NCBI RefSeq assembly: GCF_014651115.1
Contig: NZ_BMWG01000029.1
Coordinates: forward strand, 1 to 64,000
Direction of reading: 5' to 3'
Length of the DNA: 64,000 nucleotides
DNA from: Streptomyces inusitatus
GTDB taxonomy: Bacteria > Actinomycetota > Actinomycetes > Streptomycetales > Streptomycetaceae
The notes beneath the pieces were generated by a model. It saw only the letters and a list, made by a program, of their open reading frames with translations, did no database searches and had not been told where the DNA came from. Shown piece by piece: positions 25,867 through 34,006 of this stretch. How positions within the stretch are numbered: the stretch's first letter is position 1; every line of letters starts with the position of its first letter. A program made the position numbers and the translations under genes.

Positions 25867-27051
25867 TCAGCGGCGCAGCGCCCACCGCTGGAAGGATTCG
25901 AGCGGTCCCGCCCGGAAGCGCCGCAGCCACAGCGTCGAACCGGCCATCAGCACGGCGCACACCACGGCCCACAGACCCAGCACCCACCACGGCCGCCAGG
26001 AGTCGTCGAGCCGGTGCGCCAGCCCCAGGCCGATTCCGTACGAGACGAGCACACACAGCACGTTCTGCAGCACGTACCCCGAAAGAGCGGTCCTGCCGAC
26101 GCTGGTCAGACCGTGCGTCAGCGGTCCCGGCCGACGCACCCGGTCGACCAGCGCGCCGATCAGCCCCAGATAGCCGAGCGCGGTGAGCGGGCCGCCGATG
26201 TAGCGGTCCAGAAGGAACAGATCCGCACCCGCCAGCGAGGAGACCAGGCTGATCGGGAGTCCGAGACCCAGTCCCCAGACCAGCAGCCGGGAGCGGATGC
26301 GCCGCCCGGTGGCGTCGTCACCGAACGCGCCCGCCCGGAAGAGCCGTACGCCCAGCAGGAAGAGGAAGACGAGCAGGAAGATCGTCAGCACCGGCTCCAT
26401 CCGGAGGGCCAATGCGTTCTCCAGCCGGAACGCGATCTGCTCCCCGTAGCCGCCGTGCGCGTACAGATCCCGAGCCTTCTGGGAGACGGGAGCCGCCGAG
26501 AGTCCCCCCTCCGTCACCAGGACCACTGTGAGCAGCCCCATCAACACCAGATGCACCCCCGCCGCCGACCACATCACCCGGCGCTGGATTGTGGCCGAGC
26601 GGGCCAGCAGCCAGGCCACGAACAACGCGGTGACGGCGTACCCCATCAGCACGTCCCAGGCGAAGACCAGGACGAAGTGCACCGTCCCCTCGGCGAACAG
26701 GAACAGGGCGCGCCGGGGGTAGCGGCCCGGCCAGGACTCGCCCCGGCGCGCCGCCGATCCGTACTGGATCGCCAGGCCGACGCCGAACAGGATCGTCAGC
26801 AGCGACAGGAACTTCCCGTTCGCCAGCAGCCGCAGCAGACTCTCGACCGCGTCCGGGAACGAGGCCAGCCATGTCTCGGACATGCCGCTGGAGAGCGCGC
26901 CCCACTCCGCGCCGGGGCTGGTGAATATCCAGACGTTGGTCATCAGGGTGCCGAGGATCGCCGCCCCGCGCAGTACGTCGAGGAGCGGCAGACGGGCGGA
27001 CGGTGCGGTCGTCGCCGGTGGTGAGGCCAGGGTCTCGGTCATGTCTCTCAT
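25867..27051 (-). CDS. DUF418 family integral membrane protein
   Basis: About 394 residues with roughly ten hydrophobic segments. LLDVLRGAAILGTLMTNVWIF at the start and the C-terminal HGLTSVGRTALSGYVLQNVL with WWVLGLWA are typical of DUF418 proteins, relatives of YeiB and acyltransferase-3 like membrane proteins. The function is unknown in the family. ATG at 27051, 27042 or 27081 could be the start; none has a strong ribosome-binding site. It lies 112 bases upstream of the P450 on the same strand. Confidence 0.8.
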   Translation of the reverse strand: MRDMTETLASPPATTAPSARLPLLDVLRGAAILGTLMTNVWIFTSPGAEWGALSSGMSETWLASFPDAVESLLRLLANGKFLSLLTILFGVGLAIQYGSAARRGESWPGRYPRRALFLFAEGTVHFVLVFAWDVLMGYAVTALFVAWLLARSATIQRRVMWSAAGVHLVLMGLLTVVLVTEGGLSAAPVSQKARDLYAHGGYGEQIAFRLENALALRMEPVLTIFLLVFLFLLGVRLFRAGAFGDDATGRRIRSRLLVWGLGLGLPISLVSSLAGADLFLLDRYIGGPLTALGYLGLIGALVDRVRRPGPLTHGLTSVGRTALSGYVLQNVLCVLVSYGIGLGLAHRLDDSWRPWWVLGLWAVVCAVLMAGSTLWLRRFRAGPLESFQRWALRR

Positions 27052-27147
27052 CGTCTCGGCGGGTTCGCCCGAAGACCTCATGACCGCAGATGAACAGCGA
27101 CTACACCGAAAGATGTAGCTGCTCGGGGAGGGGGTCGGCCTGTGGCC

Positions 27148-27178
27148 GGAGTCCCGGAGTCCCGGAGTCCCGGAGTCC
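27148..27178. repeat. Octanucleotide tandem repeat GGAGTCCC
   Basis: Almost four copies of GGAGTCCC in the 143-base gap between the DUF418 start and the ABC permease stop. Possible slippage site; no function is evident. Confidence 0.85.
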
Positions 27179-27194
27179 GGGGCCGTCGGCCCGG

Positions 27195-28067
27195 CTAGGC
27201 GGCGCGCCGCAGGGCCTTCTCGCGCCGTGCGGCCAGGCCCGATCCGGACTCCCGCCGCGCCATCCGGCGCAGCACGACCGGCGCGATCGCCAGCCCCAGT
27301 ACGGCCCAGACGCCCAGTACCCCGGCGGTCTCCAGGTGCCGCCAGGACGCGCCGATCTCGACGGCCGCCGCCGCGTCGGGGAGCAGGGCGGACCGCATGC
27401 CCAGACCGAGCCAGTAGACCGGTGTCAGCTGTGCCACCACCTGGAGCCAGTCCGGCAGGGCGGTGACCGGGTAGAAGATGCCGGAGACGGCGATCATGCC
27501 CAGGACCGGCAGCTGGATCAGCCCCTGGGCGCGGGCTCCGGAGAACACCGATCCGAGGATCGCGCCGATCGGCAGGGTGGCGGCCATGCCCAGCACCAGC
27601 ACCCAGACCAGTGTGGGCCAGGAGCCGGGGCCGACGGCCAGGCCGTCGACGATGAACAGGGCGGGCACCAGGAAGATGGCCAGGTCGGCGAGGAGACCGC
27701 CGCCCACGGTGACGACCTTGCCGATGAGGTAGCCCCGTACGCCGTCGGGGACGGCCTTGGCGCGCAGCAGGGTGCCGTCCTCGCGGTCGGCGGTCAGATG
27801 CTGGCTCATGCTGACCATGCCGAGCGCGGCGTTCATGCCCAGGACGCTCGGCAGGGCCAGTGTGCCCAGCAGCAGTCCGTCACCGCCGAACTCCCTGTTC
27901 CGCACGGCGTACAGGACCGCGAGCATGAGCACCGGCCAGAGCAGATGGGACAGCAGGTCCCCGCCGTTGGTGAAGGACTGCCGCAGCTCGATCAGGCCCC
28001 GGGCCAGACCGGGGCGTACCGCCGTGGTCGCGCGCACCGCAGTGGTCGCGGGGGTCGTGGGGCTCAC
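27195..28067 (-). CDS. ABC-2 type exporter permease
   Basis: A 290-residue permease with six hydrophobic segments. LLSHLLWPVLMLAVLYAV, the ADREDGTLLRAKAVP cytoplasmic loop and IQLPVLGMIAVSGIFYPVTAL are hallmarks of ABC2 drug-export permeases. GTG at 28067 overlaps the ATPase stop by 4 bases (GTGA), so the two are translationally coupled. Its first residues contain a small duplicated ATTAVR segment. With the ATPase it forms an efflux pump likely repressed by the divergent regulator. Confidence 0.88.
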   Translation of the reverse strand: MSPTTPATTAVRATTAVRPGLARGLIELRQSFTNGGDLLSHLLWPVLMLAVLYAVRNREFGGDGLLLGTLALPSVLGMNAALGMVSMSQHLTADREDGTLLRAKAVPDGVRGYLIGKVVTVGGGLLADLAIFLVPALFIVDGLAVGPGSWPTLVWVLVLGMAATLPIGAILGSVFSGARAQGLIQLPVLGMIAVSGIFYPVTALPDWLQVVAQLTPVYWLGLGMRSALLPDAAAAVEIGASWRHLETAGVLGVWAVLGLAIAPVVLRRMARRESGSGLAARREKALRRAA

Positions 28068-28978
28068 CGGTTCGCCTCCGCCGTCTCGTGGGTGTCCGCC
28101 TCGTGCCGGCGGGACCAGGCCAGATAGGTGTCCTCCAAGGTGGCCCGGCGGACCTCCAGTTCGCCGATCGCCTCGCCGTACCGCTGGAAGAGGCCGCGTG
28201 CGAACGCGGTCGCGTCGGGTGTCGACACGGCGAAGCTCCGGCCGTCGCGGGTCCAGCGGACCTCGTCCTCGCCCGTGATCCGCCGGGCCAGTTCGTCGGC
28301 GGACCCGTCCGCGACGATCCGTCCCCGGGCCAGGATCAGTATCCGGTCGGCGAGTTTGCCCGCCTCCGCCAGATCGTGGGTGGTGAGCAGGACCGTCGTC
28401 GAGTGGTCGCGGGCGATCCGGCGGACGAGGTCGTGGAACGCGTACCGGGCCTCGGGGTCGAAGCCCGTGGTCGGTTCGTCCAGGAACAGCAGCTCGGGGC
28501 GGCCCACGAGACCGATCGCCGCGTCCAGTCTGCGCCGCTGCCCGCCGGAGAGCGTGCCCGCCCTGCTGCCCGCCTGCTCCGTCAGGCCGACCGCCTCGAT
28601 GAGTTCGTCGGCGTCCCACGGCCGCCGGATCGTGTCGGTGGAGTACGGGGCGTAGTACGTGCCGAGATGTGTGAGCAGCTCGCGCACCCGCCACTTGCCG
28701 TGGTCGCGCCAGGACTGGAGCACCACTCCCAGCCGTGCGCGCCACCGTTCGTCGCCGTGCGCCGGATCCGTTCCGAGGACGCTCACCCGGCCCGCCGACC
28801 GGACCCGGAAGCCCTCCAGGATCTCGATCGTGGTGGTCTTGCCCGCCCCGTTGGGGCCCAGCAGGGCGATCACCTCCCCCTGTCCGGCCCGGAACGACAC
28901 ATCGCGCAGCACCTCCTTCGCGCCGTACCCCATCCGCAGACCGTCGACGTCGAGCACTGTTCCCTCGTCCGCTGTCAT
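28064..28978 (-). CDS. ABC exporter ATPase
   Basis: A 304-residue ATPase of the DrrA/CcmA type. Walker A is GPNGAGKTTT (about 42-51), signature LSGGQRRRLD, Walker B LLFLDEPTTGFDPEA and H-loop TTHD. The C-terminal 80 residues are the usual accessory domain (RRATLEDTYLAWSRR). ATG at 28978. It is the first gene of the pair with the permease. The AT-rich divergent region of about 219 bases upstream contains repeated AATGCAAC elements. Confidence 0.92.
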   Translation of the reverse strand: MTADEGTVLDVDGLRMGYGAKEVLRDVSFRAGQGEVIALLGPNGAGKTTTIEILEGFRVRSAGRVSVLGTDPAHGDERWRARLGVVLQSWRDHGKWRVRELLTHLGTYYAPYSTDTIRRPWDADELIEAVGLTEQAGSRAGTLSGGQRRRLDAAIGLVGRPELLFLDEPTTGFDPEARYAFHDLVRRIARDHSTTVLLTTHDLAEAGKLADRILILARGRIVADGSADELARRITGEDEVRWTRDGRSFAVSTPDATAFARGLFQRYGEAIGELEVRRATLEDTYLAWSRRHEADTHETAEANR

Positions 28979-29020
28979 GTCACCTTCCTCGGAACATCTT
29001 CACGATGACGCGAAAGCTAC

Positions 29021-29167
29021 GTTGCATTCAATTATTCGTCAAAGCTGACTGAGTCAATTGCCCTTAAAAAGAAGGATATTAGTGGCGATAATTGCAATGA
29101 GATAGTAGGTAAATGCAACGACGCCTGACCGGATCGTTGCAATAGCCTGAGAGTGAATGCATATACT
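29021..29167. promoter_or_regulatory. AT-rich divergent control region with four AATGCAAC-type boxes
   Basis: GTTGCATT (29021-29028), ATTGCAAT (29091-29098), AATGCAAC (29112-29119) and GTTGCAAT (29136-29143) share one motif. The last two form an inverted repeat with a 16-base spacer. The fourth overlaps a possible -35 (TTGCAA 29137-29142) for the regulator gene, with TATACT (29162-29167) as -10. They are good candidates for operator boxes controlling both the ABC operon and the regulator. Confidence 0.6.
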
Positions 29168-29197
29168 GGACCGATCCGAGGGTCGAGGGAGGCGCGA

Positions 29198-30175
29198 ATG
29201 CCGGGCGGAAGGCTGACGCATGAGGACCGACGGCGGATCCGCGCGGGACTCGCCGGGGGAGTGGGGTACGCGGAGATCGCCAGGGAGCTGGAGAGACCGA
29301 CGTCCACCGTGACCCGCGAAGTCGCCCGCAACGGGGGACCCGAGGGCTATCGGGCCGACGACGCGCACGAGGCGTCGAAGCGGCGCGCCCGGCGGCACGG
29401 GAGCCGTGCCGCGACCGCCGCCGCCCCGCCGCCCCCGACCGGTTCCTACGGCCGCGACCCCGACGCCGTCCGGGACTTCGCCGAGGAGTTCGCCGCGCTG
29501 ATGGTCGCCACCGGCCTGCCGCGCATGGCGGCCAGGGTCCTCGCCCGTCTCGTCACCACGGACTCGGGGGTGCTGACCGCCGCCGAGCTGGTGCGCGGGC
29601 TGAAGGTCAGCCCCGCCTCGGTGTCCAAGGCCGTCGGATATCTCGAAGGCCTCGAAGTGGTCCGGCGCGAGCGCGAGAACCGCCGGCGGCGCGAACGCTA
29701 TGTCATCGACGACGGCGTCTGGCTCCGGGCCTGGCTGACCAGCGCCCGGACGAACGCGATGTGGGCCGATGCCGCCCGGCGGGGCGCGGACCTCCTCGAC
29801 GCCGCCACCCCCGCCGGGGCCCGGCTGGCCGAGATGGGCGGATTCTTCGCCCGGCTCAGCGACGACATGTCCGGCGGCCCGGCCGACCCGGCCGCCGCCG
29901 ACGACGCCCGGACGGTGCTCGCCGCGCTGGTGACGGTGCGCGTCCCCCTCTCCCCGGAAGAACTCGCCACCGCACTGGACTGGCCCGCTCCCCGGATCCG
30001 CCGGGCCCTGGACGCGGCCGAGCGGGATCCGCACGCCACCGACCCCGTCACCCTGCGGCGATCCGCCTCCGGCGCCCTCACCGCCACCGCGACCCCCGGC
30101 CGCCTCACCGCCGTCCAGAGCGAGGCCCTGTCCCGCTGTCGGTCCTCGCGCCAGGAGTCCCAGGAGTCCCAGTAG
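29198..30175 (+). CDS. Two-domain regulator: IS30-type HTH plus GbsR/MarR-like winged helix
   Basis: A 325-residue protein. Residues 3-65 look like the N-terminal HTH of IS30 transposases (RLTHEDRRRIRAGLAGG, YAEIARELERPTSTVTREV). Residues about 90-200 are a GbsR/MarR-like winged helix (VLARLVTTDSGVLTAAELVRGLKVSPASVSKAVGYLE). A C-terminal segment (PLSPEELATALDWPAPRIRRALDAAE) is a third HTH-like unit. There is no DDE catalytic domain, so it is a regulator and not a transposase. ATG at 29198 has GGGAGG 5 bases upstream. It is divergent from the ABC efflux operon and likely represses it. The gene ends in a short CAGGAGTCC repeat. Confidence 0.75.
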   Translation: MPGGRLTHEDRRRIRAGLAGGVGYAEIARELERPTSTVTREVARNGGPEGYRADDAHEASKRRARRHGSRAATAAAPPPPTGSYGRDPDAVRDFAEEFAALMVATGLPRMAARVLARLVTTDSGVLTAAELVRGLKVSPASVSKAVGYLEGLEVVRRERENRRRRERYVIDDGVWLRAWLTSARTNAMWADAARRGADLLDAATPAGARLAEMGGFFARLSDDMSGGPADPAAADDARTVLAALVTVRVPLSPEELATALDWPAPRIRRALDAAERDPHATDPVTLRRSASGALTATATPGRLTAVQSEALSRCRSSRQESQESQ

Positions 30176-30179
30176 TCCT

Positions 30180-30206
30180 GACAAACACGATAAACACGAC
30201 AAACAC
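30180..30206. repeat. Three 9-bp AT-rich repeats
   Basis: GACAAACAC, GATAAACAC and GACAAACAC in direct tandem, 5 bases after the regulator stop and about 110 bases before the lipoprotein start. They may be part of the lipoprotein promoter region. Confidence 0.7.
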
Positions 30207-30317
30207 CAGGCTCCGCCGGGCGGGCGGAATTATCACGCGGTGCACGTACAACCTTGTGAGGTGCTGATCGGTCTCCCCATCGACCACTTCCGTGGTCGTA
30301 CCAACGAGGAGACCGTC

Positions 30318-31400
30318 ATTTCCGCCATACGTAAATCCCTGACCGCCGCCGCTGTCGTCACCCTGGTCGTGACGGGCGCAGCCGCGTGCGGAACGGTGGA
30401 GAACCTCTCCGCCGGGCAGAAGCTGGACCGGGCGTTCGAGAAGCTCGGCAAGGAGAAGTCGATCTCGCTGGAGCTCGATCTGGACGCCGACGCCCAGACG
30501 CTCACAGCCCTGGGCGCGGAGAGCTCCGGGCCCGGCGAGAAGATGCCCAAGGAGGTCGCCGAGGCGTTCAGCGGCGGAAAGATCTCCCTCTCCGTCGAGT
30601 CGAAGAAGCCGCTCGCCGACTCGGGCGAGAAGGACCTCACCGGTATGGCGATGAAGTTCAGCACTCCGGAGGGCGATGCCGCCGAGTACCGGCTCGTCGG
30701 CGATCACGTCTACTTCCGCCTCGACGCGAAGGTGGTCGCCGGGCTGATGGGGCAGCCCGCGCCGGCCGAGGACGAACTGCCCGAGAGCGCCGGACCGCTC
30801 AAGAGCCTGCTGTCGGGCGACTGGGTGAAGTTCTCGGCCAAGGAGGCCCGGCAGGCCGCCGAGGAGATGAGCAAGGGTCTGGACGAGGCCGGCGCCGAGC
30901 CCTCGGCGGAGCCCAGCCTCGACGCCGCGACGCAGAAGAAGGTCGTCGACGCGCTGAGCAAGGCCATCGCCCGGGAGACGGAGTTCAGCACCGCCGAGGG
31001 CAAGGACGGCACCGAGCGGATCACGGCCACCGCCTCGCTCCGGTCTCTCGTCACCGAGCTGATCGACACCCTTCGTCCGCTGGTGAAGGACCTGCCGCAG
31101 GGCGCGGACCTCCTGCCGGCGGCCAAGGACCTCAAGGAGCTGCCGAACAGCAAGGCCAAGGCCGATTTCACCCTCAAGAACGGCTCGCTGAACGAGGTCT
31201 CCGTCGACCTGGCCGCGCTGGCGGAGAAGAAGAGCGCCGGAAAGATCGCGCTGGTTCTGCGCCTGGGCGGGGGCGACAAGCCCGAGGCCCCCGCCGGTGC
31301 CTCCGAGGTCACGATGGACGAGCTGATCGAGGGCTTCTTCGGCGGTCCGCCGGAGAAGATGTTCTCGGACGAAGAGCTTCCCCCGGAGATGCGGGGCTGA
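30318..31400 (+). CDS. Putative lipoprotein, LppX/LprAFG-like size, with probable ATT start
   Basis: A 360-residue exported protein. The N-terminus (ISAIRKSLTAAAVVTLVVTG followed by AAAC) is a lipoprotein signal with the lipidated Cys about residue 24. The mature part is a Glu/Lys/Ser-rich repeat-free domain with two similar halves (GMAMKFSTPEGDAAEYRLVGDHVYFRLD and related). The only start matching a ribosome-binding site (GAGGAG 30306-30311, spacer 6) is an ATT codon at 30318. The next in-frame option is GTG at 30261, giving an unusually long polar n-region. I do not recognise a named family; the function is unknown. Confidence 0.7.
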   Translation: MSAIRKSLTAAAVVTLVVTGAAACGTVENLSAGQKLDRAFEKLGKEKSISLELDLDADAQTLTALGAESSGPGEKMPKEVAEAFSGGKISLSVESKKPLADSGEKDLTGMAMKFSTPEGDAAEYRLVGDHVYFRLDAKVVAGLMGQPAPAEDELPESAGPLKSLLSGDWVKFSAKEARQAAEEMSKGLDEAGAEPSAEPSLDAATQKKVVDALSKAIARETEFSTAEGKDGTERITATASLRSLVTELIDTLRPLVKDLPQGADLLPAAKDLKELPNSKAKADFTLKNGSLNEVSVDLAALAEKKSAGKIALVLRLGGGDKPEAPAGASEVTMDELIEGFFGGPPEKMFSDEELPPEMRG

Positions 31401-31454
31401 TTCCCCCGCGACGGTTCGTCCCCGCGCCCCCGGGCCCGCCCGCTCGGCCGGTCC

Positions 31455-31466
31455 GGGGGGGGGGGG
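31455..31466. repeat. G12 homopolymer
   Basis: Twelve consecutive G residues in the gap between the lipoprotein gene and the carbonic anhydrase gene. Prone to slippage and sequencing error; GGGGCGGAGC repeats follow at about 31532-31558. Confidence 0.85.
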
Positions 31467-31610
31467 CGGACGGGCCGCCTGGCCCCACCCGGCCTCATTG
31501 TCGGGGTATTGCTGGAATATTGGGGTCCTGGGGCGGGCCGGAGCGGGGCGGAGCGGGGCGTACCGGACGTCACTACGTTGGCCTCGTCACCGACAGAAAG
31601 CGAGACCGGC

Positions 31611-32099
31611 ATGTCCGTAACCGACCAGTACCTCGCCAACAACAAGAAGTACGCGACGACCTTCGAGGGACCGCTGCCCCTCCCGCCGTCCTCCCGGGTC
31701 GCCGTGGTCGCCTGCATGGACGCCCGGCTCAACGTCTACGGCATCCTCGGTCTCCAGGACGGTGAGGCGCATGTCATCCGCAACGCCGGCGGGGTGATCA
31801 CCGACGACGAGATCAGGTCGCTCGCGATCAGCCAGCGTCTGCTCGGCACCCGCGAGATCATCCTCATCCACCACACCGACTGCGGAATGCTGACGTTCAC
31901 CGACGAGGCGTTCGCCCAGCAGATCGAGGAGGAGACCGGTGTCAGGCCGCCCTGGGCGGCCGAGGCGTTCCCCGAACTCCACGACGATGTGCGCGAGTCG
32001 CTCCGGCGCATCAGGACGAGCGCCTTCGTGCCGCACACCGACTCGGTGCGCGGCTTCGTCTTCGACGTGGCCACCGGCCTGCTCGGTGAAGTGACCTGA
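31611..32099 (+). CDS. Beta-carbonic anhydrase
   Basis: A 162-residue beta-class carbonic anhydrase that interconverts CO2 and bicarbonate. The zinc ligands are visible: Cys and Asp of VACMDARL (about 35-42) and HHTDCG (about 87-92). GGVITDDEIRSLAISQRLLGTREI is the family core. The size is like the short mycobacterial enzymes. ATG at 31611 is preceded by GAGAC-type weak binding sequence. It stands alone and is convergent with a lipoprotein gene. Confidence 0.92.
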   Translation: MSVTDQYLANNKKYATTFEGPLPLPPSSRVAVVACMDARLNVYGILGLQDGEAHVIRNAGGVITDDEIRSLAISQRLLGTREIILIHHTDCGMLTFTDEAFAQQIEEETGVRPPWAAEAFPELHDDVRESLRRIRTSAFVPHTDSVRGFVFDVATGLLGEVT

Positions 32100-32124
32100 C
32101 CCCTTCTCCGTCCGCCGCCCGTGA

Positions 32125-32145
32125 CCCGCGCCGCCGGTGCGCGGG
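32125..32145. terminator. Convergent terminator hairpin
   Basis: CCCGCGC / GCGCGGG with a 7-base loop in the 60-base gap between the carbonic anhydrase and the reverse-strand lipoprotein gene. Confidence 0.55.
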
Positions 32146-32159
32146 CCGGGCGTGCTCCT

Positions 32160-32843
32160 TCAGGGCCTGAGAACGGCTGAGGGAAGCTCTCCCTCGTGGG
32201 CCTGCCGCGCCCGTTCCGCGAACATCTTCGCCAGTGCCGTCAGCTCCGCGTCGGTACGGCGCGGCCGGTCGGCGCCGGTGTCCGCCCTGATCGAGAGCAG
32301 GGTGGGGCCGACCCGGATCTGGATGTTCGAGCCGTAACCGGTCTCGTGCTCGCCGCGCAGCGCGTCGCGCCGGTCCCCCGGGGTGCCGATCGAGGCCTTC
32401 TCCGCCGGGGACAGCCAGCCCTTGGAGGCGTCCTTCCAGAGGAAGGGGTACGCGTCCGACGCGGCGTCGGTGTCCTTGTGGGCGAAGACCTTGAACTCGA
32501 CCCGCCCCTCACCGTCCTTCTCCAGAACGGCTGTTCCGACGTGCCGCGCCGCCATGCACTCCTTGGCCGTGCCGCCCGGACACGCCCGCTCGGTATGGCC
32601 CTCGCTCAGATCCAGGACCGCCGAGCTGACGGCCTTCCACCGGGGAAGGTCTCCCGCCCGGGGCAGTACGGCCTTGACCTCCGCCGGAGTGAGCGCGGCG
32701 GCCGGTGCCCGCTCACCCTCGGCCGGTGCGCCGCGCTCCTTCCCCGTACTGTCGCCGCCCTCGCCGCAGCCCGTCAGCAGCAGCGACGCCGCCGCGAGCG
32801 ACATCGCGACCGCCGTGTGCCGTACGCGGAATCGGATCGTCAT
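32160..32843 (-). CDS. Putative lipoprotein, unknown function
   Basis: A 227-residue exported protein. The signal peptide (VRHTAVAMSLAAASLLLTGCG) ends in an excellent lipobox LLTGC. The mature part has a conserved-looking domain with CPGG...CMAARHVG and a C-terminal ELTALAKMFAERARQA helix. The pattern is shared by many Streptomyces lipoproteins of unknown role. ATG at 32843 follows GGGGGGAAG; an in-frame ATG at 32873 would put 10 extra polar residues before the signal. Confidence 0.75.
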   Translation of the reverse strand: MTIRFRVRHTAVAMSLAAASLLLTGCGEGGDSTGKERGAPAEGERAPAAALTPAEVKAVLPRAGDLPRWKAVSSAVLDLSEGHTERACPGGTAKECMAARHVGTAVLEKDGEGRVEFKVFAHKDTDAASDAYPFLWKDASKGWLSPAEKASIGTPGDRRDALRGEHETGYGSNIQIRVGPTLLSIRADTGADRPRRTDAELTALAKMFAERARQAHEGELPSAVLRP

Positions 32844-33003
32844 CTTCCCCCCTGCGCTTGATCGTTCGGTCATACGGACGATCTGTCCGCCCTCGCGGTT
32901 GCACCGGCGTCACGGGTTCTGCCCGGAGAAGCGCGCCCGCCGCCGGGGGAGTGGGGAGCGCGCGCCGAGTGGACTGTCAGTGGCGGCTGCGATCCTGGTG
33001 AAC

Positions 33004-33273
33004 ATGGACGAGCAGTTGATGCGGGGCCGGGTCTACGGCTCCGACCACGACGACCCCGACCCGGGCCCCCGGCCGGGCCGCGACTACGCGGAGCTGGTGG
33101 GAGGTCCGCTCGACGGCCTGCTGCTGGATGTGACCGGCTGGACGGCCCACAGGCTGGCCGAGGAGACCGCGCTTCCCACGGAGATAGGCCGCTACGGCCC
33201 CGGCGGCCGCTCGGTCTACGCCCCGAGACCCTCTGCCCCCGGAAAGCGGGACTGGCGGCACGACACCCCCTGA
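33004..33273 (+). CDS. Small conserved-looking hypothetical protein
   Basis: An 89-residue protein. YAELVGGPLDGLLLDVTGWT resembles the GGPLDG motif present in several small actinobacterial proteins of unknown function, and the tail is basic. It has a weak ribosome-binding site (GGTGA). It stands alone between a reverse-strand lipoprotein and a TetR operon. Confidence rests on codon bias and the conserved-looking motif only. Confidence 0.5.
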   Translation: MDEQLMRGRVYGSDHDDPDPGPRPGRDYAELVGGPLDGLLLDVTGWTAHRLAEETALPTEIGRYGPGGRSVYAPRPSAPGKRDWRHDTP

Positions 33274-33312
33274 CCCCGCCGCGCACCTGCCCACACCCGG
33301 CCGGGTCCGGAG

Positions 33313-33351
33313 AGACCATGAGGGTGTACTGGCAGTACACCCTCATGGTCT
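33313..33351. promoter_or_regulatory. 39-bp palindrome, probable TetR operator
   Basis: Arms of 19 bases pair perfectly around a single central G at 33332 (left arm begins AGACCATGAGGGTG, right arm ends CACCCTCATGGTCT). GTGTACTG/CAGTACAC is the inner core. The palindrome ends 13 bases before the TetR start codon and must overlap the promoter. A further half-core GTACTG follows at 33352-33357. Strong candidate for autoregulation. Confidence 0.75.
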
Positions 33352-33364
33352 GTACTGTTGATTC

Positions 33365-34006
33365 ATGCCTCTTCCCCGCTTTCACCGGCTGCCCCCCGAG
33401 CGCCAGATGTACATCCTGGACGTCGCGCGGCACCACTTCGCCGAACACGGACCGGAAGCCGCTTCCTACAACAAGATCATTGAGGCGGTGGGCTTCTCGA
33501 AGACCGCCGCCTACCAGTACTTCGACGGCCGGGACGATCTGCTGTCGGCCGTTCTCGACGCGGTGCGCGAGCGGCTCTCCGGCGCGCTGGGCCCCTGGAC
33601 GGAGGCCCGCCGTGCCGAGGAGTTCTGGAGCCGGCTCGAACAGGGATCGTGGGCGCTGATCTCGCATCTGCACACACATCCGGAGGATCTGGCGCTCGCC
33701 GTCGCGGCGCTCGGAAAGGGAGGCGACGAGGAGTACCTCACCTGGTTCACGGCCGTGGTGGCGAACGGGCAGCGGCTGGGCGTCATCCGCACCGACATCG
33801 ACCGTGATCTGCTGGTCGCGGTGACCGCCGCCGTCTTCCAGGCCGCGGACGCGCGGACACTGGCCCGCCTCCGCGCGTCCGACGACGCCGAGCCGACGGA
33901 CCTTCAGCTGTGGAGCCTGCTGCGCGGGCTGTGGAGTACGCCCGACGGCCGGGAATCGGACGGCGGACACGACGGAGACCGGAAGGGCGGGGACCTTGCG
34001 CACTGA
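33365..34006 (+). CDS. TetR-family transcriptional regulator
   Basis: A 213-residue TetR protein. The N-terminal HTH (YILDVARHHFAEHGPEAASY, IIEAVGFSKTAAYQYFDGRDDLL) spans about 15-65 and an all-helical ligand domain follows. ATG at 33365 lies almost directly after a 39-bp palindrome, so the transcript is probably leaderless or has a very short leader. The next gene overlaps its end by 11 bases. It likely controls its own three-gene operon; the ligand is unknown. Confidence 0.88.
   Translation: MPLPRFHRLPPERQMYILDVARHHFAEHGPEAASYNKIIEAVGFSKTAAYQYFDGRDDLLSAVLDAVRERLSGALGPWTEARRAEEFWSRLEQGSWALISHLHTHPEDLALAVAALGKGGDEEYLTWFTAVVANGQRLGVIRTDIDRDLLVAVTAAVFQAADARTLARLRASDDAEPTDLQLWSLLRGLWSTPDGRESDGGHDGDRKGGDLAH

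Noticed and set aside
29198..30175. Possible IS30 insertion sequence
   Set aside because: Only the N-terminal HTH resembles an IS30 transposase; no DDE domain, terminal inverted repeats or target duplication is seen.
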